Of a DNA stretch of 6,262 nt, positions 1 to 6,199 are shown piece by piece (within the stretch, counting starts at the first letter, position 1; every line of letters starts with the position of its first letter). Source of the DNA: Acholeplasmatales bacterium (GTDB taxonomy: Bacteria; Bacillota_I; Bacilli_A; Acholeplasmatales; Anaeroplasmataceae); NCBI GenBank assembly GCA_024696565.1, contig JAILGR010000074.1, positions 1 through 6,262 of the forward strand, in the 5' to 3' direction. The notes beneath the pieces were generated by a model. The model saw only the letters and a list, made by a program, of their open reading frames with translations, was not told the DNA's origin and did no database searches. The position numbers and the translations under genes are program-made.

Positions 1-2
1 AA

Positions 3-638
3 TTAGTCAAATATATTAATTATTTTGTTGAAGAAGAAGGATATACTGTCTATGCTTTTTCTTTTTGTGGTATGACTAAAAATAAATCTTTAGCAGATAA
101 TTCATATGTTACTATTGAAAACGGATTAAAGGATATTCAAGCTGTTATTAATGCTATAACAGAGAAAAAAGATCAATTAGTATTATTTGGTCAAGGTCAT
201 GGAGCATTTTTGGCTTTAGTATATGCTGCAAGAAATCCTGCTGTAGTTGCAAAGGTATTATGTCAATCACCAACACTATCTATTCCTGATATGGCAAGAA
301 AAGGTGTATTACCATTTGCGAAGTTTAATCCTAATGATATTGAAAAAACATGGAAACCTAAGTTATTTACTAAATATAGTTTTAATTATGCAAAGGAAGC
401 TATTACTTTAGATATTGATAAAATATTAAAAGAGGTTTTATGTCCTGTATGTATGGTTTTAGGTGGTATGGATGAATATGTATCTGCCACATATGGAAGA
501 AAATCTTTAGAAGAATTGTCTAAAGAATCTTTTGTATATTTTATTAAAAAGGCTAAACATAATTTTAGTACTAAAGAAATAGATTTAACTATTGGTTATT
601 TTAAAGAATTTTTAAAAGAAAAAAGAACAGGTATTTAA
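3..638 (+). CDS. alpha/beta-hydrolase fold protein, 5'-truncated by window edge, nucleophile Ser replaced by Gly
   Basis: The frame is open from base 3, and the residues before the first ATG (base 72) already read like the strand beta3 region of an alpha/beta hydrolase (GYTVYAFSFCG). ATG72 is therefore internal and the real start lies upstream of the window; 211 residues are visible. Counting from ATG72, the nucleophile-elbow region LVLFGQGHGAFLAL (residues 36-49) matches the usual G-x-S-x-G turn plus helix, but reads G-Q-G-H-G, so the nucleophile is Gly42 (codon GGT at 195-197). The other triad members are in expected places: Asp134 in LGGMDEYV and His163 in KKAKHNF near the C-terminus. A cap-like insertion (about residues 70-120) lies between. 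Known for the family: hydrolysis of esters or amides, cytosolic. Inferred: without Ser the protein is inactive or has changed chemistry. It ends 3 nt before the transporter start, so the two are probably co-transcribed and translationally coupled. Substrate unknown. Confidence 0.85.
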   Translation, partial: LVKYINYFVEEEGYTVYAFSFCGMTKNKSLADNSYVTIENGLKDIQAVINAITEKKDQLVLFGQGHGAFLALVYAARNPAVVAKVLCQSPTLSIPDMARKGVLPFAKFNPNDIEKTWKPKLFTKYSFNYAKEAITLDIDKILKEVLCPVCMVLGGMDEYVSATYGRKSLEELSKESFVYFIKKAKHNFSTKEIDLTIGYFKEFLKEKRTGI

Positions 639-641
639 AAT

Positions 642-2060
642 ATGAGTGAAGTGAAATTAAAACTTAATGTTAAGTTAACATTAAAGATATCTTTTGCCTT
701 TTTTGGAATCTTAATGTTATGGCAAGTATATAATACTTATTGTCCAATTATATTAGAAACAATGCTTGGAGAAATGGGTGTTACAGAAACAAATTATTTA
801 GTAGGTATTATAATGGCCTTAGATAATGTGGCAGCGATATTTGTTATGCCAATATTTGGTAGATTATCAGATAAAACAAAAACTAGATTTGGTAAAAGAA
901 TGCCATATATTGTTATAGGTATGATTATGACTATTTTAGTTTTCCCATTTATTGCCTTAATGTGTATGTGGAATATGTTTGCTGGAGTAATTATTTTTAT
1001 GTTGTTATTCTTAATTATTATGCAATCATATAGATCCCCTGCAGTGGCATTAATGCCAGATTTAACACCAAAGCCTTTAAGAAGTGGGGCTAATGGTATT
1101 GTTAATTTAGTTGGTTATATGGGTGGTGTATTTGCTACTGTTTTAGGTATGTTTTCTATGTTTAAGCTAAATAACGAATCATCATTAGCTGAAGTACAAG
1201 AAAAGGTATTTTGGCCATTTATGATTTGTACAATTGTTTTAGCTATAATATTAGTTTTATTAATAGTATTTGTAAAAGAAAATAAAATGCTAGATGATAC
1301 AAAAGATTTAGTTGCTTATGGTGAAACATTATCTGATACATATGAAAAAATTGATGAAGATAATAAATTATCAAAGAAAGATAAGAAGAATTTAGCTATT
1401 ATTTTAATTGCTATTATTTTATGGTTTATGGCTTTTAATTCTTTTGAAACATTTGGTTCATTATTCTTTAAAAATGTAGTTGGTGATTCTACAATGTATT
1501 CAACTATGGCTACTGTATTATCTGTTGTATCTATTGTGACATTCATTTTATTTTCAACACTATCTAATAAAATTGGTAGAAAGATATCTATTATTATAGG
1601 TTTAGTTGTATTAACTATTGGCTTAGTCGCTGTTGCTATATTATCACTAAATCCTAATATAGTTTATGTTGATAGTAATAATGATGTATTAATTGGCTAT
1701 AAAATCTTTTATATAGGTGTAAGTGTATTGATTGGTTTTGGTTGGGCATTAATTAATATTAATTCATTCCCAATGGTAGTAGAATATTCAAATTCAAAGA
1801 ACTTAGGTAAGTTTACATCATATTATTATATTTCATCTATGTTGGCTCAATCTATTACACCAATTTTAGTTGGTTTAATAATGGATTTTAATGTATTAGG
1901 TCAAAAATTATTATTTGTTTATGCTAGTACATTAATGATTTTGGCAATAATAGTATTCTGTTTTGTAAAAGAAAAGATTAAATTAAAAGAAAGAATAGAA
2001 AAGAACAAAAATGAAAAGAAACAAACAGCATTAGAGAAAATTGGCTCTATTGATGATTAA
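642..2060 (+). CDS. MFS transporter, GPH/SLC45-type sugar:cation symporter family
   Basis: A 472-aa polytopic membrane protein with about 12 hydrophobic segments in two bundles, split by a charged cytoplasmic loop (about residues 212-250). The loop between TM2 and TM3 carries the MFS signature (residues 73-90, GRLSDKTKTRFGKRMPYI), whose R-x-G-x-R-x-P ending is typical of GPH and SLC45/sucrose-type carriers. Residues 130-152 (YRSP, then PDLTPKPLRSGANGI) fit the same group. The second-half equivalent is NKIGRK (309-314). A Lys/Glu-rich tail (443-472) is cytoplasmic. Family knowledge suggests proton- or cation-coupled uptake of a sugar, glycoside or related compound; the substrate cannot be read from the sequence. 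The start ATG642 lies 3 nt after the hydrolase stop, with a weak AGG (629-631) 10 nt upstream, so translation is probably coupled to the upstream gene. The gene ends immediately before a strong terminator. Length is normal for the family. Confidence 0.88.
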   Translation: MSEVKLKLNVKLTLKISFAFFGILMLWQVYNTYCPIILETMLGEMGVTETNYLVGIIMALDNVAAIFVMPIFGRLSDKTKTRFGKRMPYIVIGMIMTILVFPFIALMCMWNMFAGVIIFMLLFLIIMQSYRSPAVALMPDLTPKPLRSGANGIVNLVGYMGGVFATVLGMFSMFKLNNESSLAEVQEKVFWPFMICTIVLAIILVLLIVFVKENKMLDDTKDLVAYGETLSDTYEKIDEDNKLSKKDKKNLAIILIAIILWFMAFNSFETFGSLFFKNVVGDSTMYSTMATVLSVVSIVTFILFSTLSNKIGRKISIIIGLVVLTIGLVAVAILSLNPNIVYVDSNNDVLIGYKIFYIGVSVLIGFGWALININSFPMVVEYSNSKNLGKFTSYYYISSMLAQSITPILVGLIMDFNVLGQKLLFVYASTLMILAIIVFCFVKEKIKLKERIEKNKNEKKQTALEKIGSIDD

Positions 2061-2090
2061 AAAAAAAGCACCGCGGTGCTTTTTATTTTT
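2059..2090. terminator. bidirectional Rho-independent terminator between convergent genes
   Basis: Bases 2063-2084 form a perfect 22-bp palindrome (AAAAAGCACCG mirrored by CGGTGCTTTTT), giving a GC-rich stem core GCACC/GGTGC flanked by an A-run and a T-run. Read on +, the stem is followed by TTTTTATTTTT and ends the hydrolase/MFS operon. Read on -, it is followed by eight T and ends the antiporter gene. The antiporter stop codon (2083-2085) is inside the structure, so the intergenic space serves both convergent units. Confidence 0.9.
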
Positions 2091-3456
2091 GTCCTTGATC
2101 CATTGATAGCCCAGAATATGATTCATTTTTAACTTCTATTGGTTCACTAGAAGTTTGGTTTTCTACCATAGGGGTTTCAATAATAGACATTTCATCTTGA
2201 AGTTCTTTTTTATATGTTGCTTTTAATATTACAGGTGTGATAAATGAAGTAACTAAGATTAGTACTAATATGAATGGTTGGATAGAAGCATCTATTATGC
2301 CGGCATCTATTCCTTTTTGAGCACAGATTAAACAAACCTCAGCTCTACACATCATACCAATACCACAGCGAAGTGAATCTTTAAAAGAGTATTTACAAAT
2401 CTTAGCACCAACTCCACAACCTAATACCTTACCTGCCATACCAGCTAAGATAAACACTAAACCAAATATTGCAAATTGTAGGTTAAATCCACTATTTGCT
2501 TCAGTAAAGCTTGACATAGATGTTAAGCCAACTTTAGCAAAGAATACAGGCGTAAATAATAAATAAGATGTAATATCGGCTCGTCTTTCGATGTAATTTG
2601 TTTCTTTAAAGTCAGATAGTATTAAACCTGCAAAGAAGGCTCCTGTGATATCTGCAATACCAAACCACTTTTCAGCAGCATAAGCATAGAAGAATGCTAA
2701 TGCCATTGCGAATATTGGAATTCGTCTATGGTGATCATATTTGTTTGCAAGCTTTTTAAATATCCATCTAAAGAAGAAACCAAGGCCTATTGCTAGGACG
2801 AAGAATAATATAGTTTTTATGAAAACCATAGAAATATCTAGTGCAATATTTGCATTAGGGTCTCCAACAGTCATTGCACCATCTAATGAAATTATAATAG
2901 ATAGAACAATTACACCAATAATATCATCAAGTATTGCTGCTGATACTATAGCTGTACCAATCTTAGAATTTAATTTGCCTAATTCTTTTAGAGTTGTGAT
3001 AGTAACAGATACTGATGTGGCAGTTAATATTACGCCATAGAAGACGTTTCTAAAGATTGTTTTTGTATCTGATAAATCGCCACCTAATATAAGTGAGGCT
3101 ACAAATCCTAATGCCATAGGTACTATTACACCTAAAATTGTAATTACTATAGATGCAACACCTGTTTGTTTAATTTGTTTTAGGTTAGTCTCCATTCCGG
3201 CTGAGAACATTATTAGAATTACACCAATTTCAGCAAATACTTCAATTCCAAATTGTGAAGATTCATTAATTATTGGTTGATTTGGAATGAAAACGATACA
3301 GCCTAATATAACTCCAGTTAAAAGCATACCTATTACTTGAGGTAGGCCTATTTTTCTAGCACCGATACTTAATAGTTTTGATACTACTAATATTAAAGCT
3401 AGAGGCAGTAAGACTTCAAAAATTTGAATTCCATCTATAAGAAACATATAGCTCAT
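2083..3456 (-). CDS. CPA2-family cation:proton antiporter (Na+/H+ or K+/H+ exchanger)
   Basis: A 457-aa integral membrane protein with 12 or more hydrophobic segments, matching the Na+/H+ exchanger fold. Recognisable motifs are: GLPQVIGMLLTGVILG (37-52) in the first bundle; FSAGMETNL (84-92); TATSVSVT (145-152), the unwound TM region; the paired acidic residues Asp177-Asp178 in AAILDDIIG, the ion-binding site of CPA2 antiporters; ADITGAFFAGLILS (268-281); and Arg371 in MCRAEVCLI, which corresponds to the usual RGEVAL motif. Known role: exchange of monovalent cations for protons across the plasma membrane, for pH and cation homeostasis. There is no RCK/TrkA-N regulatory domain as in Kef systems, only a 40-residue acidic hydrophilic tail (about 415-457). 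Start: ATG3456 is abutted by a purine-rich AAAGAAAGAG, whereas the in-frame ATG at 3447 sits 9 nt from it and is better spaced, so a 454-aa product is equally possible. Ion specificity cannot be assigned. Confidence 0.92.
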   Translation of the reverse strand: MSYMFLIDGIQIFEVLLPLALILVVSKLLSIGARKIGLPQVIGMLLTGVILGCIVFIPNQPIINESSQFGIEVFAEIGVILIMFSAGMETNLKQIKQTGVASIVITILGVIVPMALGFVASLILGGDLSDTKTIFRNVFYGVILTATSVSVTITTLKELGKLNSKIGTAIVSAAILDDIIGVIVLSIIISLDGAMTVGDPNANIALDISMVFIKTILFFVLAIGLGFFFRWIFKKLANKYDHHRRIPIFAMALAFFYAYAAEKWFGIADITGAFFAGLILSDFKETNYIERRADITSYLLFTPVFFAKVGLTSMSSFTEANSGFNLQFAIFGLVFILAGMAGKVLGCGVGAKICKYSFKDSLRCGIGMMCRAEVCLICAQKGIDAGIIDASIQPFILVLILVTSFITPVILKATYKKELQDEMSIIETPMVENQTSSEPIEVKNESYSGLSMDQGQK

Positions 3457-3466
3457 CTCTTTCTTT
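3457..3466 (-). promoter_or_regulatory. purine-rich ribosome binding site of antiporter
   Basis: Minus-strand AAAGAAAGAG directly precedes ATG3456 with no spacer, and precedes ATG3447 by 9 nt. The spacing favours the second ATG (protein beginning MFLIDG) or mixed initiation. It is the only Shine-Dalgarno-like stretch near either start. Confidence 0.5.
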
Positions 3467-3478
3467 ATTTTCTAATAA

Positions 3479-3489
3479 ATTGTAGCACA
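3479..3489 (-). promoter_or_regulatory. extended -10 promoter for antiporter gene
   Basis: Minus-strand TGTGCTACAAT fits the Gram-positive extended -10 pattern TRTGnTATAAT with one mismatch in the hexamer (TACAAT). No good -35 hexamer lies 16-18 bp upstream, as is common with extended -10 elements. Predicted transcription would start near 3472, leaving a short leader of about 16-25 nt before the candidate start codons. Confidence 0.55.
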
Positions 3490-3574
3490 GAAAAGTGAAA
3501 TATTATTTAAAAAACGCTTTCTATTTTTGTTTACCCACAAAATTATTTTTTTTCATAAAAAATGAGTAAATAAT

Positions 3575-3591
3575 AACACTTTTATTGTGTT
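3575..3591. promoter_or_regulatory. possible operator: inverted repeat AACAC-N7-GTGTT
   Basis: A 5-bp inverted repeat (AACAC at 3575-3579, GTGTT at 3587-3591) with a 7-bp AT spacer sits in the -35 region, just upstream of the extended -10 of the TIR-Sel1 gene. A related stretch, CACTTTTCTGTG on the minus strand (3497-3486), overlaps the antiporter promoter. A shared regulator site is conceivable, but the arms are short and chance similarity in AT-rich DNA is a real alternative. Confidence 0.25.
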
Positions 3592-3592
3592 T

Positions 3593-3603
3593 TGTGATAA
3601 AAT
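3593..3603 (+). promoter_or_regulatory. extended -10 promoter for TIR-Sel1 gene
   Basis: TGTGATAAAAT matches TRTGnTATAAT with one hexamer mismatch (TAAAAT). No convincing -35 is present at 16-18 bp. A start site near 3610 gives a leader of about 36 nt containing the Shine-Dalgarno. Together with the minus-strand promoter at 3479-3489 it makes this 189-bp gap a divergent promoter region. Confidence 0.55.
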
Positions 3604-3632
3604 ATATTAAATAGATTATTATTAGTAGAGTT

Positions 3633-3639
3633 GGAGGAG
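3633..3639 (+). promoter_or_regulatory. strong Shine-Dalgarno that fixes the TIR-Sel1 start
   Basis: GGAGGAG lies 6 nt before ATG3646, an ideal spacing. An in-frame TTG at 3631 would extend the protein by five residues (MEEFF), but those codons are the Shine-Dalgarno itself, so TTG3631 is not the start. Confidence 0.9.
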
Positions 3640-3645
3640 TTCTTT

Positions 3646-6051
3646 ATGGTAGTAAATACAGTTTTATTATTAACTTATGCTATTGACTGGTTTAAAGCAA
3701 ATGAAATTGCTTCTGGCTTATCGAAAATGGGATATAATGTTCGCATGGAATACCCAGATGCTTTTGACTTTGATCAAAAGATTCGTGCAACATTATTAAG
3801 AACAGATGCAGTTATCTATGTTATAAGCAGTGAGGTTTTAGCTTCTAGTAAATATTATGAATTACATGATTTAGTTGTTGAGAATTCTAAAACAGGATTA
3901 AAACCAGAATTATATATTGCTCTAAATAAATCAATAGATGATCTTTTTGATGACATCTATAAACATGATGATTATGATGATGAAACATTACTACGTGCTG
4001 ATGATTATAGAATAGAGCTTGAAAATAAGAATGTTATTTGTAATTCAAGCACTATTGTAAATGATATAGATAAAGCTTTAAAGAATTTAACTGATGAAGT
4101 TAAAGAAGATGTAAAGCCTCTAGTTGAAGAAACAGAACCTGAAGTTGAAGAAATAGAAGAGGAAGTAAAAACTGAAGATGCTCCAGTTGAAGAAGTAATT
4201 GATGAAACTTCACCTGAAGAAGAAAGTTTAAAAGAAGAACCATCTAAAATTGAAGAAGATAAAGAACAACAAGAAATAATTAAAGAGATTATTGCTGAAA
4301 CTGTTTTTGTTGATGAAAATGCCTTAAAAGAAGGCTTAAAAGAATTCAAGAGTGAAAATTATTCTGATTCACTTGCTCTATTTGATAAAGCTAAGGATTT
4401 ACCTCTTGCTAAATATTATATTGGTTATCAATATTTAAATGGTCTTGGGGTAAAGAAAAATGAGAATCAAGGTTTTGAGTATTTATTAGCTGCTGCCCAA
4501 ATGGGTGTAGAAGATGCATATGATGATGTAGCTGATTGTTATTATTATGGAATTGGTACAGCAAAAAAAGATAGAGAAGCTCTAAAGTGGTATAAGAAGG
4601 CTGCATCAACAGGAGATAAAGATGCATTATTCCATTTAGCTAATTGTTATTATTATGGTAATGGTGATGTTCAAAATTATAGAAAAGCTTTAGAGATATA
4701 TTGCACTTTAGCTGAAGAAGAAAATATTGATGCATGTTACCATGCAGGTTGTATGTATTTCTTAGGTAGAGGTGCAGAACAATCATATAAGAAAGCTTAT
4801 TATTTATTACAAAAGGCTGCGGCTCAAGGTCACCCTAAGGCAATGAATGATTTAGGTACATTATATCGTTATGGTTTATATATTGACCAAAATATCAAGA
4901 TTGCTATTGATTGGTTTAATAAAGCGGCTAAAGCTGGACGTGGTGCGGCATATAAAAATTTAGGTGATTGCTATTATTTTGGTGTAGGTTATAAGCAAGA
5001 TAAGGCAAGAGCTATTCAAAATTATAAAAAGGGTGCATCTTTAGGTTGTGCTGATGCAATTTATATTCTAGGCTTGATGTATGAACAAGGCGATGACATT
5101 GATTTATCTTACGATAAAGCTTTTGAATCATTTATGCAGGCTGCCGCTATGGGGCATGCTCTAGCTCAATATGAGGTTGCAAATTGTTTCTATTTCGGTT
5201 CTGGTACTAAAAAGAGTGATACAGATGCATTCTACTGGTATAAAGAAAGTGCTAATGGTGGTTGTCCTGAAGGACAGTATGCCTTAGCTGTTGCTTACCA
5301 CAATGGTAGAGGTGTTGCTCAAAACTTAAAAGCGGCATTTGTTTGGTATAAAAAAGCTGCTGATAAAGGTAATATTGAGGCATTAAATGAACTTGGCAAC
5401 TGTTATATGAATGGTGATGGTACAGAGGTTGACGAAAAGTTAGGCTTTGAAGCATATATGAAAGCTGCTCAAGGTAAAAATGCTGATGCCATGAATAATG
5501 TTGGTAAATGTTATTTCTTTGGTAATGGTGTAACAAAGGATTATTCTCAAGCTGTTAAATGGTATATGCAGGCAGCTCAAAAAGGTTTAAGTGAAGCCCA
5601 AGTATTACTTGGTAATTGTTATTATTATGGTACTGGCTTTAATCAAAATTATTTAGAGGCATTAAAGTGGTATCGTAAGGCTGCTAAACAAGAAAATGCT
5701 CAAGCATATTACATGTTAGGTCGTTGTTTTGAAAATGGCCAAGGAACTAAAAAATCATTACCTCAAGCATTAGAAAATTATCAAGAAGCTGCTGATTTAG
5801 GAGATTCTCTTGCTGCCTATTCTTTAGGTGAATATTATGCTGAAGGAGAAGAACAAAATTTAGAAAAATCATTTGAATATTTTGAAGATGCCCATGCCCA
5901 TGGCTTTAAGATGGCAACATTAAAAATGGCTGAATATTATTATTTTGGTAAAGGTGTTGTTCAAGATAAAGATTATGCTTATGATTTAGCTAAAAAAGCT
6001 TTAGATTCTGGTTATGAAGAGGCAGAAGAATTTATCGCAAAATATTTCTAA
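3646..6051 (+). CDS. TIR-like domain / Glu-rich linker / 15 x Sel1-repeat protein
   Basis: 801 aa from ATG3646; no signal peptide or membrane segment is visible, so it is probably cytosolic. Residues 4-148 look like a TIR-type flavodoxin-like fold: strand TVLLLTY (5-11), strand NVRMEY (31-36), strand DAVIYVIS (54-61), then SSEVLASSKYYELHDLV (61-77), which resembles the TIR S-x(n)-S-x-W-C-x-x-E-L block, with Glu72 at the position of the catalytic Glu of NAD-cleaving TIRs. Later strands are LYIALNK (89-95) and NVICNSS (129-135). Residues 150-215 are an acidic, probably disordered linker. A short TPR-like helical pair (226-254) caps 15 Sel1-like repeats (255-792). Known: TIR domains act as NAD hydrolases or assembly modules, and Sel1/TPR solenoids bind proteins. 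Inferred: a sensor or scaffold coupled to a TIR effector, possibly antiphage or stress signalling. The TIR call rests on pattern and strand order; the BB-loop region (EYPDAFDFD) looks short and lacks the common W-x-D/PG features, so a non-catalytic relative is possible. Monocistronic: own promoter and terminator. Confidence 0.88.
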   Translation: MVVNTVLLLTYAIDWFKANEIASGLSKMGYNVRMEYPDAFDFDQKIRATLLRTDAVIYVISSEVLASSKYYELHDLVVENSKTGLKPELYIALNKSIDDLFDDIYKHDDYDDETLLRADDYRIELENKNVICNSSTIVNDIDKALKNLTDEVKEDVKPLVEETEPEVEEIEEEVKTEDAPVEEVIDETSPEEESLKEEPSKIEEDKEQQEIIKEIIAETVFVDENALKEGLKEFKSENYSDSLALFDKAKDLPLAKYYIGYQYLNGLGVKKNENQGFEYLLAAAQMGVEDAYDDVADCYYYGIGTAKKDREALKWYKKAASTGDKDALFHLANCYYYGNGDVQNYRKALEIYCTLAEEENIDACYHAGCMYFLGRGAEQSYKKAYYLLQKAAAQGHPKAMNDLGTLYRYGLYIDQNIKIAIDWFNKAAKAGRGAAYKNLGDCYYFGVGYKQDKARAIQNYKKGASLGCADAIYILGLMYEQGDDIDLSYDKAFESFMQAAAMGHALAQYEVANCFYFGSGTKKSDTDAFYWYKESANGGCPEGQYALAVAYHNGRGVAQNLKAAFVWYKKAADKGNIEALNELGNCYMNGDGTEVDEKLGFEAYMKAAQGKNADAMNNVGKCYFFGNGVTKDYSQAVKWYMQAAQKGLSEAQVLLGNCYYYGTGFNQNYLEALKWYRKAAKQENAQAYYMLGRCFENGQGTKKSLPQALENYQEAADLGDSLAAYSLGEYYAEGEEQNLEKSFEYFEDAHAHGFKMATLKMAEYYYFGKGVVQDKDYAYDLAKKALDSGYEEAEEFIAKYF
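3655..4089 (+). other. TIR-like domain coding segment
   Basis: Encodes residues 4-148. Alternating hydrophobic strands and amphipathic helices follow the TIR order. The acidic candidate Glu72 is codon GAA at 3859-3861, within KYYELHDL. The segment 96-128 is Asp-rich (SIDDLFDDIYKHDDYDDE) and longer than in compact TIRs. Structure prediction would be the decisive test of the assignment. Confidence 0.6.
4093..4290 (+). other. acidic low-complexity linker coding segment
   Basis: Encodes residues 150-215, dominated by Glu with Val, Pro, Thr, Ser and some Lys (for example EETEPEVEEIEEEVKTED at 161-178). There is no recognisable fold. It is probably a flexible spacer that separates the N-terminal domain from the rigid solenoid. 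Confidence 0.8.
4408..6021 (+). repeat. array of 15 Sel1-like repeats (108-bp units)
   Basis: Residues 255-792 divide into 15 units beginning at 255, 291, 327, 363, 399, 435, 471, 507, 543, 579, 615, 651, 687, 723 and 757. All are 36 aa except unit 14 (34 aa). The consensus is A-x-x-x-L-G/A-x-C/x-Y-x-x-G-x-G-x(5)-D/Y-x-x-A-x-x-W-Y-x-K-A-A-x-x-G, typical of Sel1 repeats. DNA identity between units is mostly low, so this is an old, diverged array, though a 20-bp exact match remains between 4641-4660 and 5613-5632, exactly nine units apart. Confidence 0.95.
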
Positions 6052-6056
6052 AAAAT

Positions 6057-6097
6057 AAAAGGATCAATTAAAAAATTGGTCCTTTTTGTTCTTTTTC
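6057..6097 (+). terminator. Rho-independent terminator of TIR-Sel1 gene
   Basis: The hairpin pairs 6057-6069 (AAAAGGATCAATT) with 6074-6086 (AATTGGTCCTTTT), 13 bp with one G-T wobble and an AAAA loop, followed by a T-rich tract TTTTTGTTCTTTTT. It lies 5 nt after the stop codon. Confidence 0.85.
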
Positions 6098-6153
6098 TAA
6101 TAGATTTAAATTGTAAATAGAATCTAATATTTTAGATACTTTTAATTCTATTA

Positions 6154-6194
6154 GAAAAAGAACAAAAAGGACCAATTTTTTAATTGATCCTTTT
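6154..6194 (-). terminator. mirror-image terminator of the inverted gene copy
   Basis: This is the exact reverse complement of the 6057-6097 terminator, placed to end transcription coming from the right on the minus strand. It is real only if the inverted repeat is genuine genomic sequence. Confidence 0.6.
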
Positions 6195-6199
6195 ATTTT

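Noticed and set aside
1316..1546. Minus-strand open frame inside the MFS gene
   Set aside because: Lies wholly opposite a well-supported transporter, has low-complexity composition and no Shine-Dalgarno; an antisense shadow.
2741..3040. Plus-strand open frame opposite the antiporter
   Set aside because: Antisense shadow of conserved membrane-protein coding sequence, with no family resemblance.
3544..3562. AT-only hairpin in the divergent region as a terminator or attenuator
   Set aside because: The stem is only A-T pairs in a very AT-rich stretch and is not placed after any gene; likely chance.
3562..3573. Tiny ATG-AGT-AAA-TAA frame in the divergent region (possible leader peptide)
   Set aside because: It lies upstream of the predicted transcription start of the + gene and has no Shine-Dalgarno.
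3631..3645. TTG start giving an 806-aa TIR-Sel1 protein
   Set aside because: The five extra codons are the Shine-Dalgarno GGAGGAG and its spacer for ATG3646.
4005..4349. Ser-rich minus-strand open frame opposite the acidic linker
   Set aside because: The Ser/Thr richness is just the complement of GAA-rich codons; not a gene.
4409..4627. His/Leu-rich minus-strand open frame opposite Sel1 repeats
   Set aside because: Composition is the complement of the repeated TATTATTATGG-type codons; the same holds for the frame at 5252-5536.
4534..5632. Recurring TTATTATTATGG stretches considered as a CRISPR or microsatellite array
   Set aside because: They are codons for the C-Y-Y-Y-G turn of Sel1 repeats at 108-bp multiples within one open frame, with no conserved repeat/spacer layout.
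6105..6146. Invertible-segment (phase-variation) switch bounded by inverted repeats
   Set aside because: The enclosed core is only 30-42 nt with no promoter-like element, and no recombinase gene is in the window.
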